Positions 30,770 to 38,898 of a DNA stretch of 64,000 nucleotides are shown piece by piece. A model generated the notes under the pieces. It saw nothing but the letters and a program-made list of their open reading frames with translations. It did not search any database and was not told where the DNA came from. Source of the DNA: a virus. The position numbers and the translations under genes were made by a program. The stretch covers positions 1-64,000 of the IMG/VR virus record IMGVR_UViG_3300045918_000354; one strand, 5' to 3'. The stretch's first letter is position 1. Each line of letters opens with the position of its first letter.

Positions 30770-31540
30770 TTACGCGTTCGGGAACGCGACGGTCGGTGGT
30801 GTGAAGGCCGTCGTGTAGCGAGCGACACCGCTTGTGATGCGGAAGTCGTCGATCAAACCGGTGGTGCCGAGACCGCCGGCTGTTTGAGTGATGACGCGTC
30901 CAACGCCAAGTCGGACCGTCTGGTCGAAGGTAACGGCAATGTTTTGCGTCGTGGTGTTGATGCCTGTCTGAGTACCGTTGAGGAAGATACGAGTCGACGC
31001 ACCTGAGCGCGAGACGGCAACGTGGTTCCAAGCGCCTGTAGTGAGCGCCGTTGACGATGATAGCGTGATGGCTGTGCCAGCCCCATCAGTTGGGGCGATT
31101 GACCAAGCCGGCTTACCTGCTTGCAGGTGCAGCTGCCAACGATTGCGTGGCGCAGTTGACGCCGAGTTGGCCCATTGGCCGCAAATCTGCGCAGACGGGG
31201 CGGTTGTGACGTACACCCAGCACTCGACCGTGAAGTCAACACCCTGCGCCCAAGCAAAACCGGCATTGGCCGGCACGAGAATGCCAGACGATGTGGTTCC
31301 GAAGGTAGCGTAGGTGTCGCCAAACTTTGGGGTTGGTCCAGTTGCTCTCGAGGCGACTGTGCCAGCCGTATTGTTCGCCGCATCCATCGCCGCAGCAATT
31401 GGACTTGAGTCAGTATAGATGCCGCTGGGACCGCTGGCGTCCATGTGCATGAGCAGCACGACGTTGCCAAAGTACGGATCACCGGTGTTGGCGATCGTTG
31501 GGTAGATCCCAGCGATCTGTGACATGTAGATTCCACTCAT
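30770..31540 (-). CDS. Lectin-like (LamG/concanavalin) structural protein
   Basis: 256 residues. LamG-like order: VVLLMHMDASGPSGIYTDSS, YATFGTTSSGI, DFTVECWVYVTTAP, WNHVAVSRSGASTRIFLNG, RLGVGRV and the closing LIDDFRITSGVARYT, which is diagnostic of concanavalin-like adhesin domains. Probably displayed on the virion to bind surface glycans. Related to 33030 and to the C-terminal half of 11293. Ribosome site AGGAG ahead of ATG 31540. Confidence 0.75.
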   Translation of the reverse strand: MSGIYMSQIAGIYPTIANTGDPYFGNVVLLMHMDASGPSGIYTDSSPIAAAMDAANNTAGTVASRATGPTPKFGDTYATFGTTSSGILVPANAGFAWAQGVDFTVECWVYVTTAPSAQICGQWANSASTAPRNRWQLHLQAGKPAWSIAPTDGAGTAITLSSSTALTTGAWNHVAVSRSGASTRIFLNGTQTGINTTTQNIAVTFDQTVRLGVGRVITQTAGGLGTTGLIDDFRITSGVARYTTAFTPPTVAFPNA

Positions 31541-31549
31541 GTCGACTCC

Positions 31550-32968
31550 TTAGGTCACGGCGCCACTGATGACGACCTGCGTGACTGTGTTGTACCAGAT
31601 GACGCAAGAGCCACGGGCTGCGAGTGTCACGGTGCCGCCAGAGCTGACCACCGTGCCGTTGCCGTCACGATACGCCGTGAGACCAGTGCCAAGCGTCAGC
31701 GTCGCGTTGGTTGCTGAGTCGTTGTAGACGCTGATGGCATCTCCAACTGCGATGGCAACAGAGTCAGAGTAGGTCGTGGCTGGGATGGTGAAGCCGGTAG
31801 TGATCGCCAGACGCTTACCCTTGCCAGTTGAGTCAAGCGTTGTAGCAGCCGAGGTCACACGCGGGATGTTACGATAGCCAAGTTCAATGCCGCCAGCTGT
31901 GACAGCGCCTGTAACGGCGAGCGATGCGAGCGTACCGACAGAGGTCAACGATGATGAGACGATACCAGCCGGAAGAGTTGTACCGGACAGATTGGCAGCG
32001 GTCAGCGACGTCAGGTTCGCACCAGACACGGCGCCAAACGAGCCAGACCAAGTGCCAGACGTGACGGTGCCGACGGAGGTCAGCGATGACGCGGTCACGT
32101 TTGATGCCAGAGTCGTGCCAGTCAGAGAGCCAGCAGCGGCAGGCGCTGATGAACCAGTGAACTGAGCGAAGGTCAGAGCAGTGGTGCCGAAGGTAATCGT
32201 GCCGTTGTTGGTGAGGACCCAACCAGTGTCAGCGTTGACCGTACCTTCTTGAACGAAGCAGAACGCGCCACCAAGAACCTCACCAGCCGGTGAGTTGTCA
32301 AAGTCAGATGTGCGAGTCCACGTACCTGCATTGACGGTGAAGATACCGTTCTGCGTGCCGGTGGTTTGATTCTTGGCGAGGACACGGTCACCAGCGATGA
32401 CAGCAACGCCGTCGATGGTCTGCGTGCCAGACAGGGAAATGTTGCCAGTGGTTGCGACACGAACGGCTGCCTTGACCGTCAGCGAATCGAAGTTGACCGT
32501 GACGTCAGTCCATGAAGCGTTAGAGCCGTCAGTGACGAGCGCCTTGCCAGAGTTGCCGGTCTGCGTTGGCAGCAGCGAGTTGAGCGTCGGAATGACTGCG
32601 GAGGCGACCCAAGCCGCACCATCGTAGAAGTACAGCTTGTTGCCAGACGTGTCGTTCGTCTTGAAGAACATGTTGCCAGCATTGCTGACTGGCGGCAGCG
32701 TCGTGCCATAGTCGAGCGTCACCGTGATGATGTCGCCAACCAGCGTAATGCCAGAACCGCCAGTCAGAACCGTAGGCGTGACGCCGCTGCCGGTTGCGCA
32801 AGCTACCCAGTCCGAGCCGCTGTAGACCCAGAGCTTGGTGTCGATGCCGTCAGTCTTGTAGAACAGCTCGCCAGGGCTGTTACCAGTTGCTGGGAATGTC
32901 GTACCGTACTGGACCTGAAAGTCAACGGCTACGGTGCCGGCGAGTAGTGTGATGCCGTCTTGAAGCAT
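31550..32968 (-). CDS. Beta-rich virion structural protein
   Basis: 472 residues, Gly/Thr/Ser-rich. Two N-terminal repeats of the type YGTTFPATGNSPGELFYKTD / YGTTLPPVSNAGNMFFKTN, each followed by KLW/KLYFYDGAAWV, as in fibre/collar proteins. Around 285-350 a LTSVGTVTSGTWSGSFGAV / LTSVGTLASLAVTG repeat typical of fibre shafts. Ends in an all-beta domain. Late promoter at 32999-33005. Likely a tail fibre or decoration protein. Confidence 0.7.
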   Translation of the reverse strand: MLQDGITLLAGTVAVDFQVQYGTTFPATGNSPGELFYKTDGIDTKLWVYSGSDWVACATGSGVTPTVLTGGSGITLVGDIITVTLDYGTTLPPVSNAGNMFFKTNDTSGNKLYFYDGAAWVASAVIPTLNSLLPTQTGNSGKALVTDGSNASWTDVTVNFDSLTVKAAVRVATTGNISLSGTQTIDGVAVIAGDRVLAKNQTTGTQNGIFTVNAGTWTRTSDFDNSPAGEVLGGAFCFVQEGTVNADTGWVLTNNGTITFGTTALTFAQFTGSSAPAAAGSLTGTTLASNVTASSLTSVGTVTSGTWSGSFGAVSGANLTSLTAANLSGTTLPAGIVSSSLTSVGTLASLAVTGAVTAGGIELGYRNIPRVTSAATTLDSTGKGKRLAITTGFTIPATTYSDSVAIAVGDAISVYNDSATNATLTLGTGLTAYRDGNGTVVSSGGTVTLAARGSCVIWYNTVTQVVISGAVT

Positions 32969-32998
32969 GGATAAATCTCCCTGTTAGGTGGTCAGGTC

Positions 32999-33005
32999 TA
33001 TTTAT
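32999..33005 (-). promoter_or_regulatory. T4-type late promoter core (ATAAATA)
   Basis: CCAATAAATAGACC on the minus strand, 31 bases before the ATG at 32968. Confidence 0.6.
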
Positions 33006-33029
33006 TGGCAGACCTACCAGGGGAGAGGA

Positions 33030-33773
33030 TTACCAGTTCAGCTCTGAGGTTGGCGGAATGAATGCTTGGGTGTACACGGCGTTGCCGATTGTCAGCTTTA
33101 CGCTCTCTTGCGCGCCAACGAACGCTCGAGGATTGCCAGACACGCTTACCGACAAAGCACTGCGCCACGATGGTGATGAGGTGAAGTTTGTTGTGCAAGC
33201 GCCAGAACCAACGAGCGCACCGTCCCTGAAGAAGCGCACGGTGCCGCCTTCGCGAGCAATAGCCCAGTGATACCAAGTGGACCCGCCCAATGAGATTAAA
33301 GTTGTGTCATCAACCGTGAAGTATGTTGTCCCATCGGCATTCTTTATTGCATACCGCAGAAAATACCGGAGCGGCGCAGTCAGAACTTCGATGTGAATCG
33401 AAATGTCGAATGCTCCGATGCCGGCTGTGAGGTTCGGGTAAGCTCGAAGAATGATTGCGGACTGTTGAGCCGCCGTCGCAATAGGGCGAATCCAACCCTC
33501 AACGCAAAAATCGTTGGTGCCAATCGGCGTGACGCCACCAGCCGAAACTTCATAGTACCCTGATTGCGTCGCAGAGGAGTAAAGCGAGCTTCCAGGAAAC
33601 TTCAGTGGAGTTGAGGTCGATGAAACTCTGGCGGTGGTAAGCGTTACCGGGTGCCCAGCTGGCGAGCTGTCAACCGTCGTAGCTGAGCCATTGAGCTCAT
33701 TGAAGTTCAGCAGAAAGCCATCGAACCCCAACGGAACGTAGCTTTGAAAAGGCGAGAGTAGAAAACCTGCCAT
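33030..33773 (-). CDS. Lectin-like (LamG/concanavalin) structural protein
   Basis: 247 residues. FLLNFNELNGSATTVDSSPAG, FPGSSLYSSATQSGYYEVS, FCVEGWIRPIATA, WYHWAIAREGGTVRFFRDGA and LTIGNAVYTQAFIPP give the LamG-like order. More diverged than the copy at 30770 and lacking its closing D-D-F-R-I. Probably part of the same adhesin set. Located just after the terminase gene on the same strand. Confidence 0.7.
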   Translation of the reverse strand: MAGFLLSPFQSYVPLGFDGFLLNFNELNGSATTVDSSPAGHPVTLTTARVSSTSTPLKFPGSSLYSSATQSGYYEVSAGGVTPIGTNDFCVEGWIRPIATAAQQSAIILRAYPNLTAGIGAFDISIHIEVLTAPLRYFLRYAIKNADGTTYFTVDDTTLISLGGSTWYHWAIAREGGTVRFFRDGALVGSGACTTNFTSSPSWRSALSVSVSGNPRAFVGAQESVKLTIGNAVYTQAFIPPTSELNW

Positions 33774-33795
33774 GCGAATCCTAAGTCTAAGATAG

Positions 33796-33802
33796 TATTT
33801 AT
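33796..33802 (-). promoter_or_regulatory. T4-type late promoter core (ATAAATA)
   Basis: GAGATAAATACTATC on the minus strand, 23 bases before ATG 33773 and directly after the terminase stop. Confidence 0.6.
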
Positions 33803-33803
33803 C

Positions 33804-35348
33804 TCAGACCAGCATGAACGGCATCGCTTCGCCTGAATCGCCCTCTTCGTCCTCAGGGTTCACGTACTCGTTGACCTGCTTGAACGCAGCATCGTTGTAG
33901 TCGGCGAGGCGCTTGAGCAGGCGAGTGATGCCAACCGTCGCCATGACGCAGTCATCCGTCGCGCCCTTCTTGCCCTCGTAGGTTCCACCCTTGGCGATGA
34001 AGTTCTTCAGCTCGAACAGCAGAATCTCAGAGTTGATCGTCATGCCACCCTTCGTCTTCTCGATCAATCGCTTGATCTGAAGGCAGGACAGAATCTTGCT
34101 CTTGCCGGTGGTGTAGACGCCGAGCTTGCCTGGGACGTCGCAGTACAGCTCGGCGTGCTCTGGCTGCTTCTCATCGTTGAAGTAGAGTGCGGCCAGCGCC
34201 TCACCGATGCCGTTGCGCTCGAACGTCCAGACGACCTCGGCGCGCCCGCGCCCCCTCGCCTCACAGAGCAGGTTCAGCATCCACTTGATCTTGGCGTAGA
34301 GCAGCGGGACGTTGATGTCATTGCTGCGCCACTCGGCAATCTGATTCAACCCTGGAAAGTCGAAGACCTCGACGACGCTGAAGTCGTTGCCGTTGCCTGT
34401 AGCAGGGTCAACGGACAGAAAGTACGTCTTGCCGGCACCGCCAAGCGAATCCTTCGGCACCCAGAACTTGTAGCCCATGTCAAGATGGTCGACCATCTTG
34501 GCGGCAAGCTTGTTGAGCACCATCGAGCTGATGAGCATAGCTTCAGAGCTGAGGAACTCACAGCCAACTTCCTGCCGAGTCTTGAGCTCGCCAAGCATGT
34601 TGACCATCGTCTGCCAGTACTCGTCGCTTCGCTCTGGGTGCTCACGCCAGTGCACCTCGAACGGTGCGAAGTTGGTGCCAGCCTTGTCCTCTGAGCCAGA
34701 CATAGCACGGCGCCAGATCTGAGCGAACAACTCAGTGTCGCCGTTTGGTGTCGATGACATGATGGCTGAACCACCAGTCGAGAGCGTTGGTGCCAGCGAC
34801 GCCCACAGCTCTTCTTGAATGCGTGGGTTGATGAACGCCAGCTCGTCAAGGTACAGCTTGGAGATGGACAGACCACGACCAGTCTTCTCAGTCGTCGCTT
34901 CAGAGACAATACGGGACCCATTGTCCATTTCAAGATTGTGCCGATTGTAGTACTTCATACCTGGTTTCAACCAGTTCGGCAACTCTTCGTAGGCGAAGCG
35001 AACACGAGCAGCGATCTCAAGGGCGTGTGATTGGTTCTTAGAAGCAATCAACACTGTTGCGTCATCAATGAAGCAAGCGTACCAAAGAAGATACATGGCA
35101 ACAGTCAGCGTCTTGCCGCACTGACGTGGTTGTAGTGTAACAACAAACCGGTTCGAGTGCATGTGTCGAACGAACCGTTCTTGGTAGTCAAAGAGATCGA
35201 ACTTGATTGTTCCACGTGTTGGGTGTTGAATCATCACGTAGTTGCGCATGAAGTAGACAGGATCTGTCCTGCACTTGCGTAATTCCATCACCATTTGAGG
35301 TGTGTATTCATCAGTCGCGTAAGCGCGCTTAATCTGAGGATTTTTCAC
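33804..35348 (-). CDS. 17: Terminase large subunit gp17
   Basis: 514 residues. Walker A QPRQCGKT at 73-80, Walker B LYLDE at 165-169, coupling motif SSTPNG near 199-204. The RNase-H-like nuclease domain has its first Asp in LSVDPATGNGND (313) and another acidic cluster at GATDDCVMA near the end. It is the ATP-driven DNA packaging motor and headful nuclease. GTG start overlaps the stop of a shorter paralogue upstream (GTGA). Slightly shorter than T4 gp17 (610). The two genes upstream are ATPase-domain relatives. Confidence 0.93.
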   Translation of the reverse strand: MKNPQIKRAYATDEYTPQMVMELRKCRTDPVYFMRNYVMIQHPTRGTIKFDLFDYQERFVRHMHSNRFVVTLQPRQCGKTLTVAMYLLWYACFIDDATVLIASKNQSHALEIAARVRFAYEELPNWLKPGMKYYNRHNLEMDNGSRIVSEATTEKTGRGLSISKLYLDELAFINPRIQEELWASLAPTLSTGGSAIMSSTPNGDTELFAQIWRRAMSGSEDKAGTNFAPFEVHWREHPERSDEYWQTMVNMLGELKTRQEVGCEFLSSEAMLISSMVLNKLAAKMVDHLDMGYKFWVPKDSLGGAGKTYFLSVDPATGNGNDFSVVEVFDFPGLNQIAEWRSNDINVPLLYAKIKWMLNLLCEARGRGRAEVVWTFERNGIGEALAALYFNDEKQPEHAELYCDVPGKLGVYTTGKSKILSCLQIKRLIEKTKGGMTINSEILLFELKNFIAKGGTYEGKKGATDDCVMATVGITRLLKRLADYNDAAFKQVNEYVNPEDEEGDSGEAMPFMLV

Positions 35349-36034
35349 ACGAAGTCCCCACCCAAGTCAACTGGGTGCAGCGTCCGTCCATTGATTCTCG
35401 ACGAGCGAATGTTCCCCATCTGCCACAAGTCGAAGAAGAAGTGATCTTGAGTGGTTGGATATCCGTGAATCAATAGCCGCCCGTCTGCTGGTATTGCCGG
35501 CAGCAGCGACTTCAGTCCGTCTACTACTTCTTCGCTGTTGCACACCGTCACGTCGCCAAGGACGATTAGGTTAGTTAAGTAGCCCGTGCCAACGTTATCG
35601 TGAAGGCGAGAGAAGTGAATGCGACTTCCATTGTCGAAGCGAACCTCGGCGCGGTTGTAGTAGGTCATGCTCGCGCCGACGTTCGCGCTCTGAGAGCCGA
35701 ACATAGCCAATGCCTGGTCGCGAACCATCGCTGCCATCGTAGAGGTTGGCAGCACGAACAGACAGAAGACGTTGCTGTGGAACTGAGCGTACCACAGCGC
35801 GTAGGCGATGGAGGCGAGAGTGACGCCAACACCTCGGTCTTGCTTGCAGACGACCAGAAAATCATCGTGAAGTCGCGTCACCAGATGAAGCTGCTCATCG
35901 TTCAAATCGAACCGTCGACGATGTGGCAGCTCAAGGTGATGCTCGATGAAGTAGATTGGGTCGAAGCAGGACAAGTCCTCAACGGACATTGCGTCGTACT
36001 TGTCCTTAGCGCGCTTTGAGAGAATCAGTGCCAT
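35345..36034 (-). CDS. Terminase ATPase-domain paralogue, P-loop Lys lost
   Basis: 229 residues. Aligns with gp17 over its ATPase half: FDPIYFIEHHLELPHRRRF ~ TDPVYFMRNYVM, KQDRGVGVTLASIAYALWYA ~ QPRQCGKTLTVAMYLLWYA, YYNRAEVRFDNGSRIHFS ~ YYNRHNLEMDNGSRIVS. The P-loop Lys is Val and the Walker B acids are missing (LIVLGDVT). No nuclease domain. So it is probably inactive as an ATPase; it may be a structural or regulatory partner of the packaging motor. ATG 36034. Confidence 0.75.
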   Translation of the reverse strand: MALILSKRAKDKYDAMSVEDLSCFDPIYFIEHHLELPHRRRFDLNDEQLHLVTRLHDDFLVVCKQDRGVGVTLASIAYALWYAQFHSNVFCLFVLPTSTMAAMVRDQALAMFGSQSANVGASMTYYNRAEVRFDNGSRIHFSRLHDNVGTGYLTNLIVLGDVTVCNSEEVVDGLKSLLPAIPADGRLLIHGYPTTQDHFFFDLWQMGNIRSSRINGRTLHPVDLGGDFV

Positions 36035-36037
36035 AGC

Positions 36038-36826
36038 TTATCCTGGTATTTCAGCGCCGAGCTCGCGCTTTGTGTTGTATAGACCTGAGGTCTGAACGTT
36101 CGCGTCCCACTTAGCTTGCGAAGCGTACGGTAGGTCCCAATAGCCAATGCTGTGCGCGTGCAGTGGTGGCACACCAAAGATGGTCTTTGACCAGAGCTGA
36201 GCGAACATGTCCAGCGCGGTGTTTGGCGTCGAGTGCATGAAGACGCGTGAGCCTCTATTCATCGAGTTGATGTGCTGCACCCAAGTAATGTTTGCGACAG
36301 CCAAATCGAAGTAGGCGAAGTCAGTGAAGTAGATTGACGCTGGCGTCATCGTGTAGTGCAGATTGGCGTTCGCCGCTGCGAAGTAGACGACTGAGCCGTT
36401 CATCAGCACCAGCGACATGTTCACCGATGAGGCGACTGGCGACGACAGCCAGAACGGCACGCTGCCAAGCAAACTGCGGAACGTCTCGTACGCCTGTCGA
36501 GCCATCGTGGAGTTTGGTGCGAGCACGATGCGCGGCTCATCTGAGCGAAACAACACCTCCCAAACCAGATACGCCATGGCAATCGTGCTGACGCCAGCGC
36601 GGCGCGGATGCTTGGTGATCAGTTGATTGTGCGTAGCCAGCTCGTTGATCAGATTCTTCTGCAGCTCATAGAGCGGGATTGGACGCAGAACCCCGCCAAC
36701 TGGTAGACGAATGAAGTGCTCGATGAAGTACAGCGGATCGTCCTTGCACTTCATGGCTTCAGCAGCGCGCTCACTAGCCTTTCGCTCGCCGGCCCTTAGA
36801 CGTGCTCGATGCGACAGAATGTTCAT
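36038..36826 (-). CDS. Second terminase ATPase-domain paralogue
   Basis: 262 residues. Same layout as gp17's ATPase half: DDPLYFIEHFIRLP, ITKHPRRAGVSTIAMAYLV in place of Walker A (the Lys is again Val), SLVLMNGSVVYFAA, ASIYFTDFAYFDLA in place of Walker B (Glu missing), and HSTPNTALDMFAQLW matching the coupling motif SSTPNGDTELFAQIW. Ends before the nuclease domain. The retained coupling segment argues for a kept fold. Three bases upstream of the other paralogue; both precede gp17 in one unit. Confidence 0.75.
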   Translation of the reverse strand: MNILSHRARLRAGERKASERAAEAMKCKDDPLYFIEHFIRLPVGGVLRPIPLYELQKNLINELATHNQLITKHPRRAGVSTIAMAYLVWEVLFRSDEPRIVLAPNSTMARQAYETFRSLLGSVPFWLSSPVASSVNMSLVLMNGSVVYFAAANANLHYTMTPASIYFTDFAYFDLAVANITWVQHINSMNRGSRVFMHSTPNTALDMFAQLWSKTIFGVPPLHAHSIGYWDLPYASQAKWDANVQTSGLYNTKRELGAEIPG

Positions 36827-37410
36827 GCGAATACCTCCTGAAACAATGCCTCGCGAATGATCTGAACGGTGCGCTCATGTGAGAGCACCTCAAAGTGATT
36901 CGCCTTGACCTCGATCTTGGTGCCATACGGCAGCGCCTTCTGACTTGAGATGGCGACAACGCTGTCGTTCGGCTCCAGACTGCCACCGAGCTGTCCGCCG
37001 ATAGAGATGATGTTCGTGACTGGGATCTGAAGGGATGAACCCAACAGCTCTCGAATGCGTGAGCTGTGCGGCATGACGTCGCTCATCACGGCCGGATGTC
37101 CAGGCACCCAGCGCAGTAGGCTTGCTGCCTTGCTGCCAGCGATCGGCGAGGAGATGGTGAGAACGCGCTCGACGTTGATGATGCCCTGACAGGCGATGAG
37201 GAGGGCGATGATGCCGCCGAGCGAGTGCCCGACGATGGAGATTGGAACGACCTTCGGTAGAAGGTGAACGATCTGCTCTAGCGACTTCTCGAGCGGTTGA
37301 TGACTCGCATAGTTGATGCAGATCTTCTTGTGCGCCGGCAGGTCCCGTAGCATGTAGTTGAAGGACCGATGAGACCCAGCAAGACCATGAATGTAGGCGA
37401 CGGTTTTCAT
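36823..37410 (-). CDS. Alpha/beta hydrolase
   Basis: 195 residues. YIHGLAGSHRSF holds the oxyanion HG, the nucleophile elbow is GHSLGG (about 62-67), and the likely catalytic His is in KANHFEVLSHE near 175. Resembles small lipase/esterase-type hydrolases; the substrate may be a lipid or ester on the cell envelope. ATG 37410; a late TAAATA lies at 37437-37442. Coupled to the terminase paralogues by overlap (ATGA), which is odd for an enzyme of this kind. Confidence 0.75.
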   Translation of the reverse strand: MKTVAYIHGLAGSHRSFNYMLRDLPAHKKICINYASHQPLEKSLEQIVHLLPKVVPISIVGHSLGGIIALLIACQGIINVERVLTISSPIAGSKAASLLRWVPGHPAVMSDVMPHSSRIRELLGSSLQIPVTNIISIGGQLGGSLEPNDSVVAISSQKALPYGTKIEVKANHFEVLSHERTVQIIREALFQEVFA

Positions 37411-37436
37411 TTGAGGGATCCGTATAGTGTTTCCAC

Positions 37437-37442
37437 TATTTA
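37437..37442 (-). promoter_or_regulatory. T4-type late promoter core (TAAATA)
   Basis: TTCGTAAATAGTGG on the minus strand, 26 bases before ATG 37410; drives hydrolase, terminase paralogues and gp17. Confidence 0.55.
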
Positions 37443-37456
37443 CGAATCCCTGGAGG

Positions 37457-37813
37457 TCACTTCAGATTCTCTAGCTTGTATTTGATGCGAGAGACTTCGG
37501 CGAGCAGCTCTTGATACTTGTTGACGAGGAACCCGTCCTTCGGAACGCTACCCTCAAGCTGCTCCAACACAGTGAAGAGCTGCTTAATGAACTCGAGCGG
37601 GTCTTGTTCGCTGAAGTGATTCGGATCGCTCTGACTGATGTTCAGGTCTTGACCGTACTTGCCCATGTACATCTCAGCCAGATCGTCGGCGAAGTCTGTC
37701 AGCTTCTCGTACAGCTCGCCAAGCGCAAGGTGCATGGCGAAGGACTTGGTCTTCCAATGGTGCACGTGCGCGCACCGTTGAGCCATGAGCAGGTTGCGAA
37801 TGATGTTTTCCAC
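37457..37813 (-). CDS. Ferritin-like helical protein
   Basis: 118 residues from GTG 37813 (GAGG five bases upstream). Helix 1 has CAHVHHWKTKSFAMHLALGE and LYEKLTDFADDLAEMYMGKY, the pattern of the phage DUF5856/ferritin-like family, with His and Glu/Asp that could hold metal. The second half is a helical hairpin (FIKQLFTVLEQLE ... YQELLAEVSRIKY). Role in phages unknown; metal binding is inference. Confidence 0.65.
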   Translation of the reverse strand: MENIIRNLLMAQRCAHVHHWKTKSFAMHLALGELYEKLTDFADDLAEMYMGKYGQDLNISQSDPNHFSEQDPLEFIKQLFTVLEQLEGSVPKDGFLVNKYQELLAEVSRIKYKLENLK

Positions 37814-37825
37814 GTGAGCCTCTTA

Positions 37826-38149
37826 TTATTTTAGTTGTGCGCGAAGCCACCACCCAAGACCTCGCTCTTCGGCAAGTAGGAATTCCTTGAAGGTCAATGC
37901 CTCTTCAAGCTTTGGTGTGAAGTACTTGATCTTCTTGTTTGGCGATTGCACCTGAACGAACTCAATGCCTCGAGCGTCGTAGTGCCGAATCAACCAGTAG
38001 TTCTTGTCGACCGTGTGAATGTACTCGTGCCCGACCTCTTTAGCGTGGTCAAGGAGGGAGTCATCGAACTCCTTTGGTTCAAGCTCAAGGAGCTTGTTCG
38101 TCTTGAGCATCGATGATACAATGCTGTGAGCGCGTAGTTCGAGATCCAT
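37826..38149 (-). CDS. Hypothetical protein with C-terminal targeting-like motif
   Basis: 107 residues from ATG 38149 overlapping the previous stop (TAATG). Near the C-terminus it carries LTFKEFLLAEERG, which matches the N-terminal capsid-targeting sequences of its neighbours (MLTFKEYLEEA) although it lies at about residue 85. The rest (LELEPKEFDDSLLDHAK, YWLIRHYDARGIEFVQV) has no recognised family. Confidence 0.6.
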   Translation of the reverse strand: MDLELRAHSIVSSMLKTNKLLELEPKEFDDSLLDHAKEVGHEYIHTVDKNYWLIRHYDARGIEFVQVQSPNKKIKYFTPKLEEALTFKEFLLAEERGLGWWLRAQLK

Positions 38150-38898
38150 TAGTCATCCTCGTCATATAGAACGCCGTCGAGGCGCACCGCGCCCTTGTAG
38201 GTCAACACGCTTGTGTCAAACCAGGCGATTGATTCAACGTCCCAACCGTAGGCAAGACCGCGGGTGTCGTGTCCGAAGGTGTGAACGCCATCGAAGTAGT
38301 GCGCAAGCTTGTCCCACGGAAAGCGATAGCGCATGTCGTTTTCGCTGTACTCTTGCGTCCACTCAGACTTAGGCTTCGACATTCTGTCGTACTGCATCGC
38401 CCACTGATAAAACTGCTCGTGGTGTCCAAGGTCAAAGAGGCGAGCGCCAGGCTTGACCTCAAACAGGTAGCCGTAGTCGGTCTGCCACTCTGGAAAGGTT
38501 CGCTTGACATAGCGATACCAGTCAGAGGTGTAACCGTGCTTGGTCTGAATGGCTGTGCTGGTCCAGAAGGCGCTGCCTGGCTTGTTGTCGCCGGGTGGCT
38601 GCTCCTTGAAGGAGGTCAGCACTGGAATCGTTTCTTCCTTCAGCTTAGCTTCTTCAGCCTCTTGCTCTCGACGCGTTTGATAGTACCGACGCTCAGAGGC
38701 ACGACGCTTCTCCTTCTCAGGATCGCGTCGCTTTGGCACGAACAGCTGCAGCTCTCGCTCAGACTTGCGAGCGTCCCAAGACAGATACTGCTGCATGTCT
38801 CGGACCGACCCGTAACCAGAAGGGTAGTCACGAATCCAATCGTCATCTACCTTCTTCTTACGGGGCGCCTCGCGCAGGTACTGTTTGAAGGTGAGCAT
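38149..38898 (-). CDS. Putative head-packaged protein
   Basis: 249 residues. N-terminus MLTFKQYLREAPRKKK gives a capsid-targeting sequence with an L-R-E cleavage-type site. A highly charged linker (about 55-90) leads to a C-terminal domain: AFWTSTAIQTKHGYTSDWYR, YGYLFEVKPGARLFDLG, VESIAWFDTSVLTYKGAVRL. The FWTSTA strand and final WFDTSVL could belong to another ADP-ribosyltransferase-like fold, but I cannot place a triad. ATG 38898 directly follows the upstream stop. Confidence 0.6.
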   Translation of the reverse strand: MLTFKQYLREAPRKKKVDDDWIRDYPSGYGSVRDMQQYLSWDARKSERELQLFVPKRRDPEKEKRRASERRYYQTRREQEAEEAKLKEETIPVLTSFKEQPPGDNKPGSAFWTSTAIQTKHGYTSDWYRYVKRTFPEWQTDYGYLFEVKPGARLFDLGHHEQFYQWAMQYDRMSKPKSEWTQEYSENDMRYRFPWDKLAHYFDGVHTFGHDTRGLAYGWDVESIAWFDTSVLTYKGAVRLDGVLYDEDD

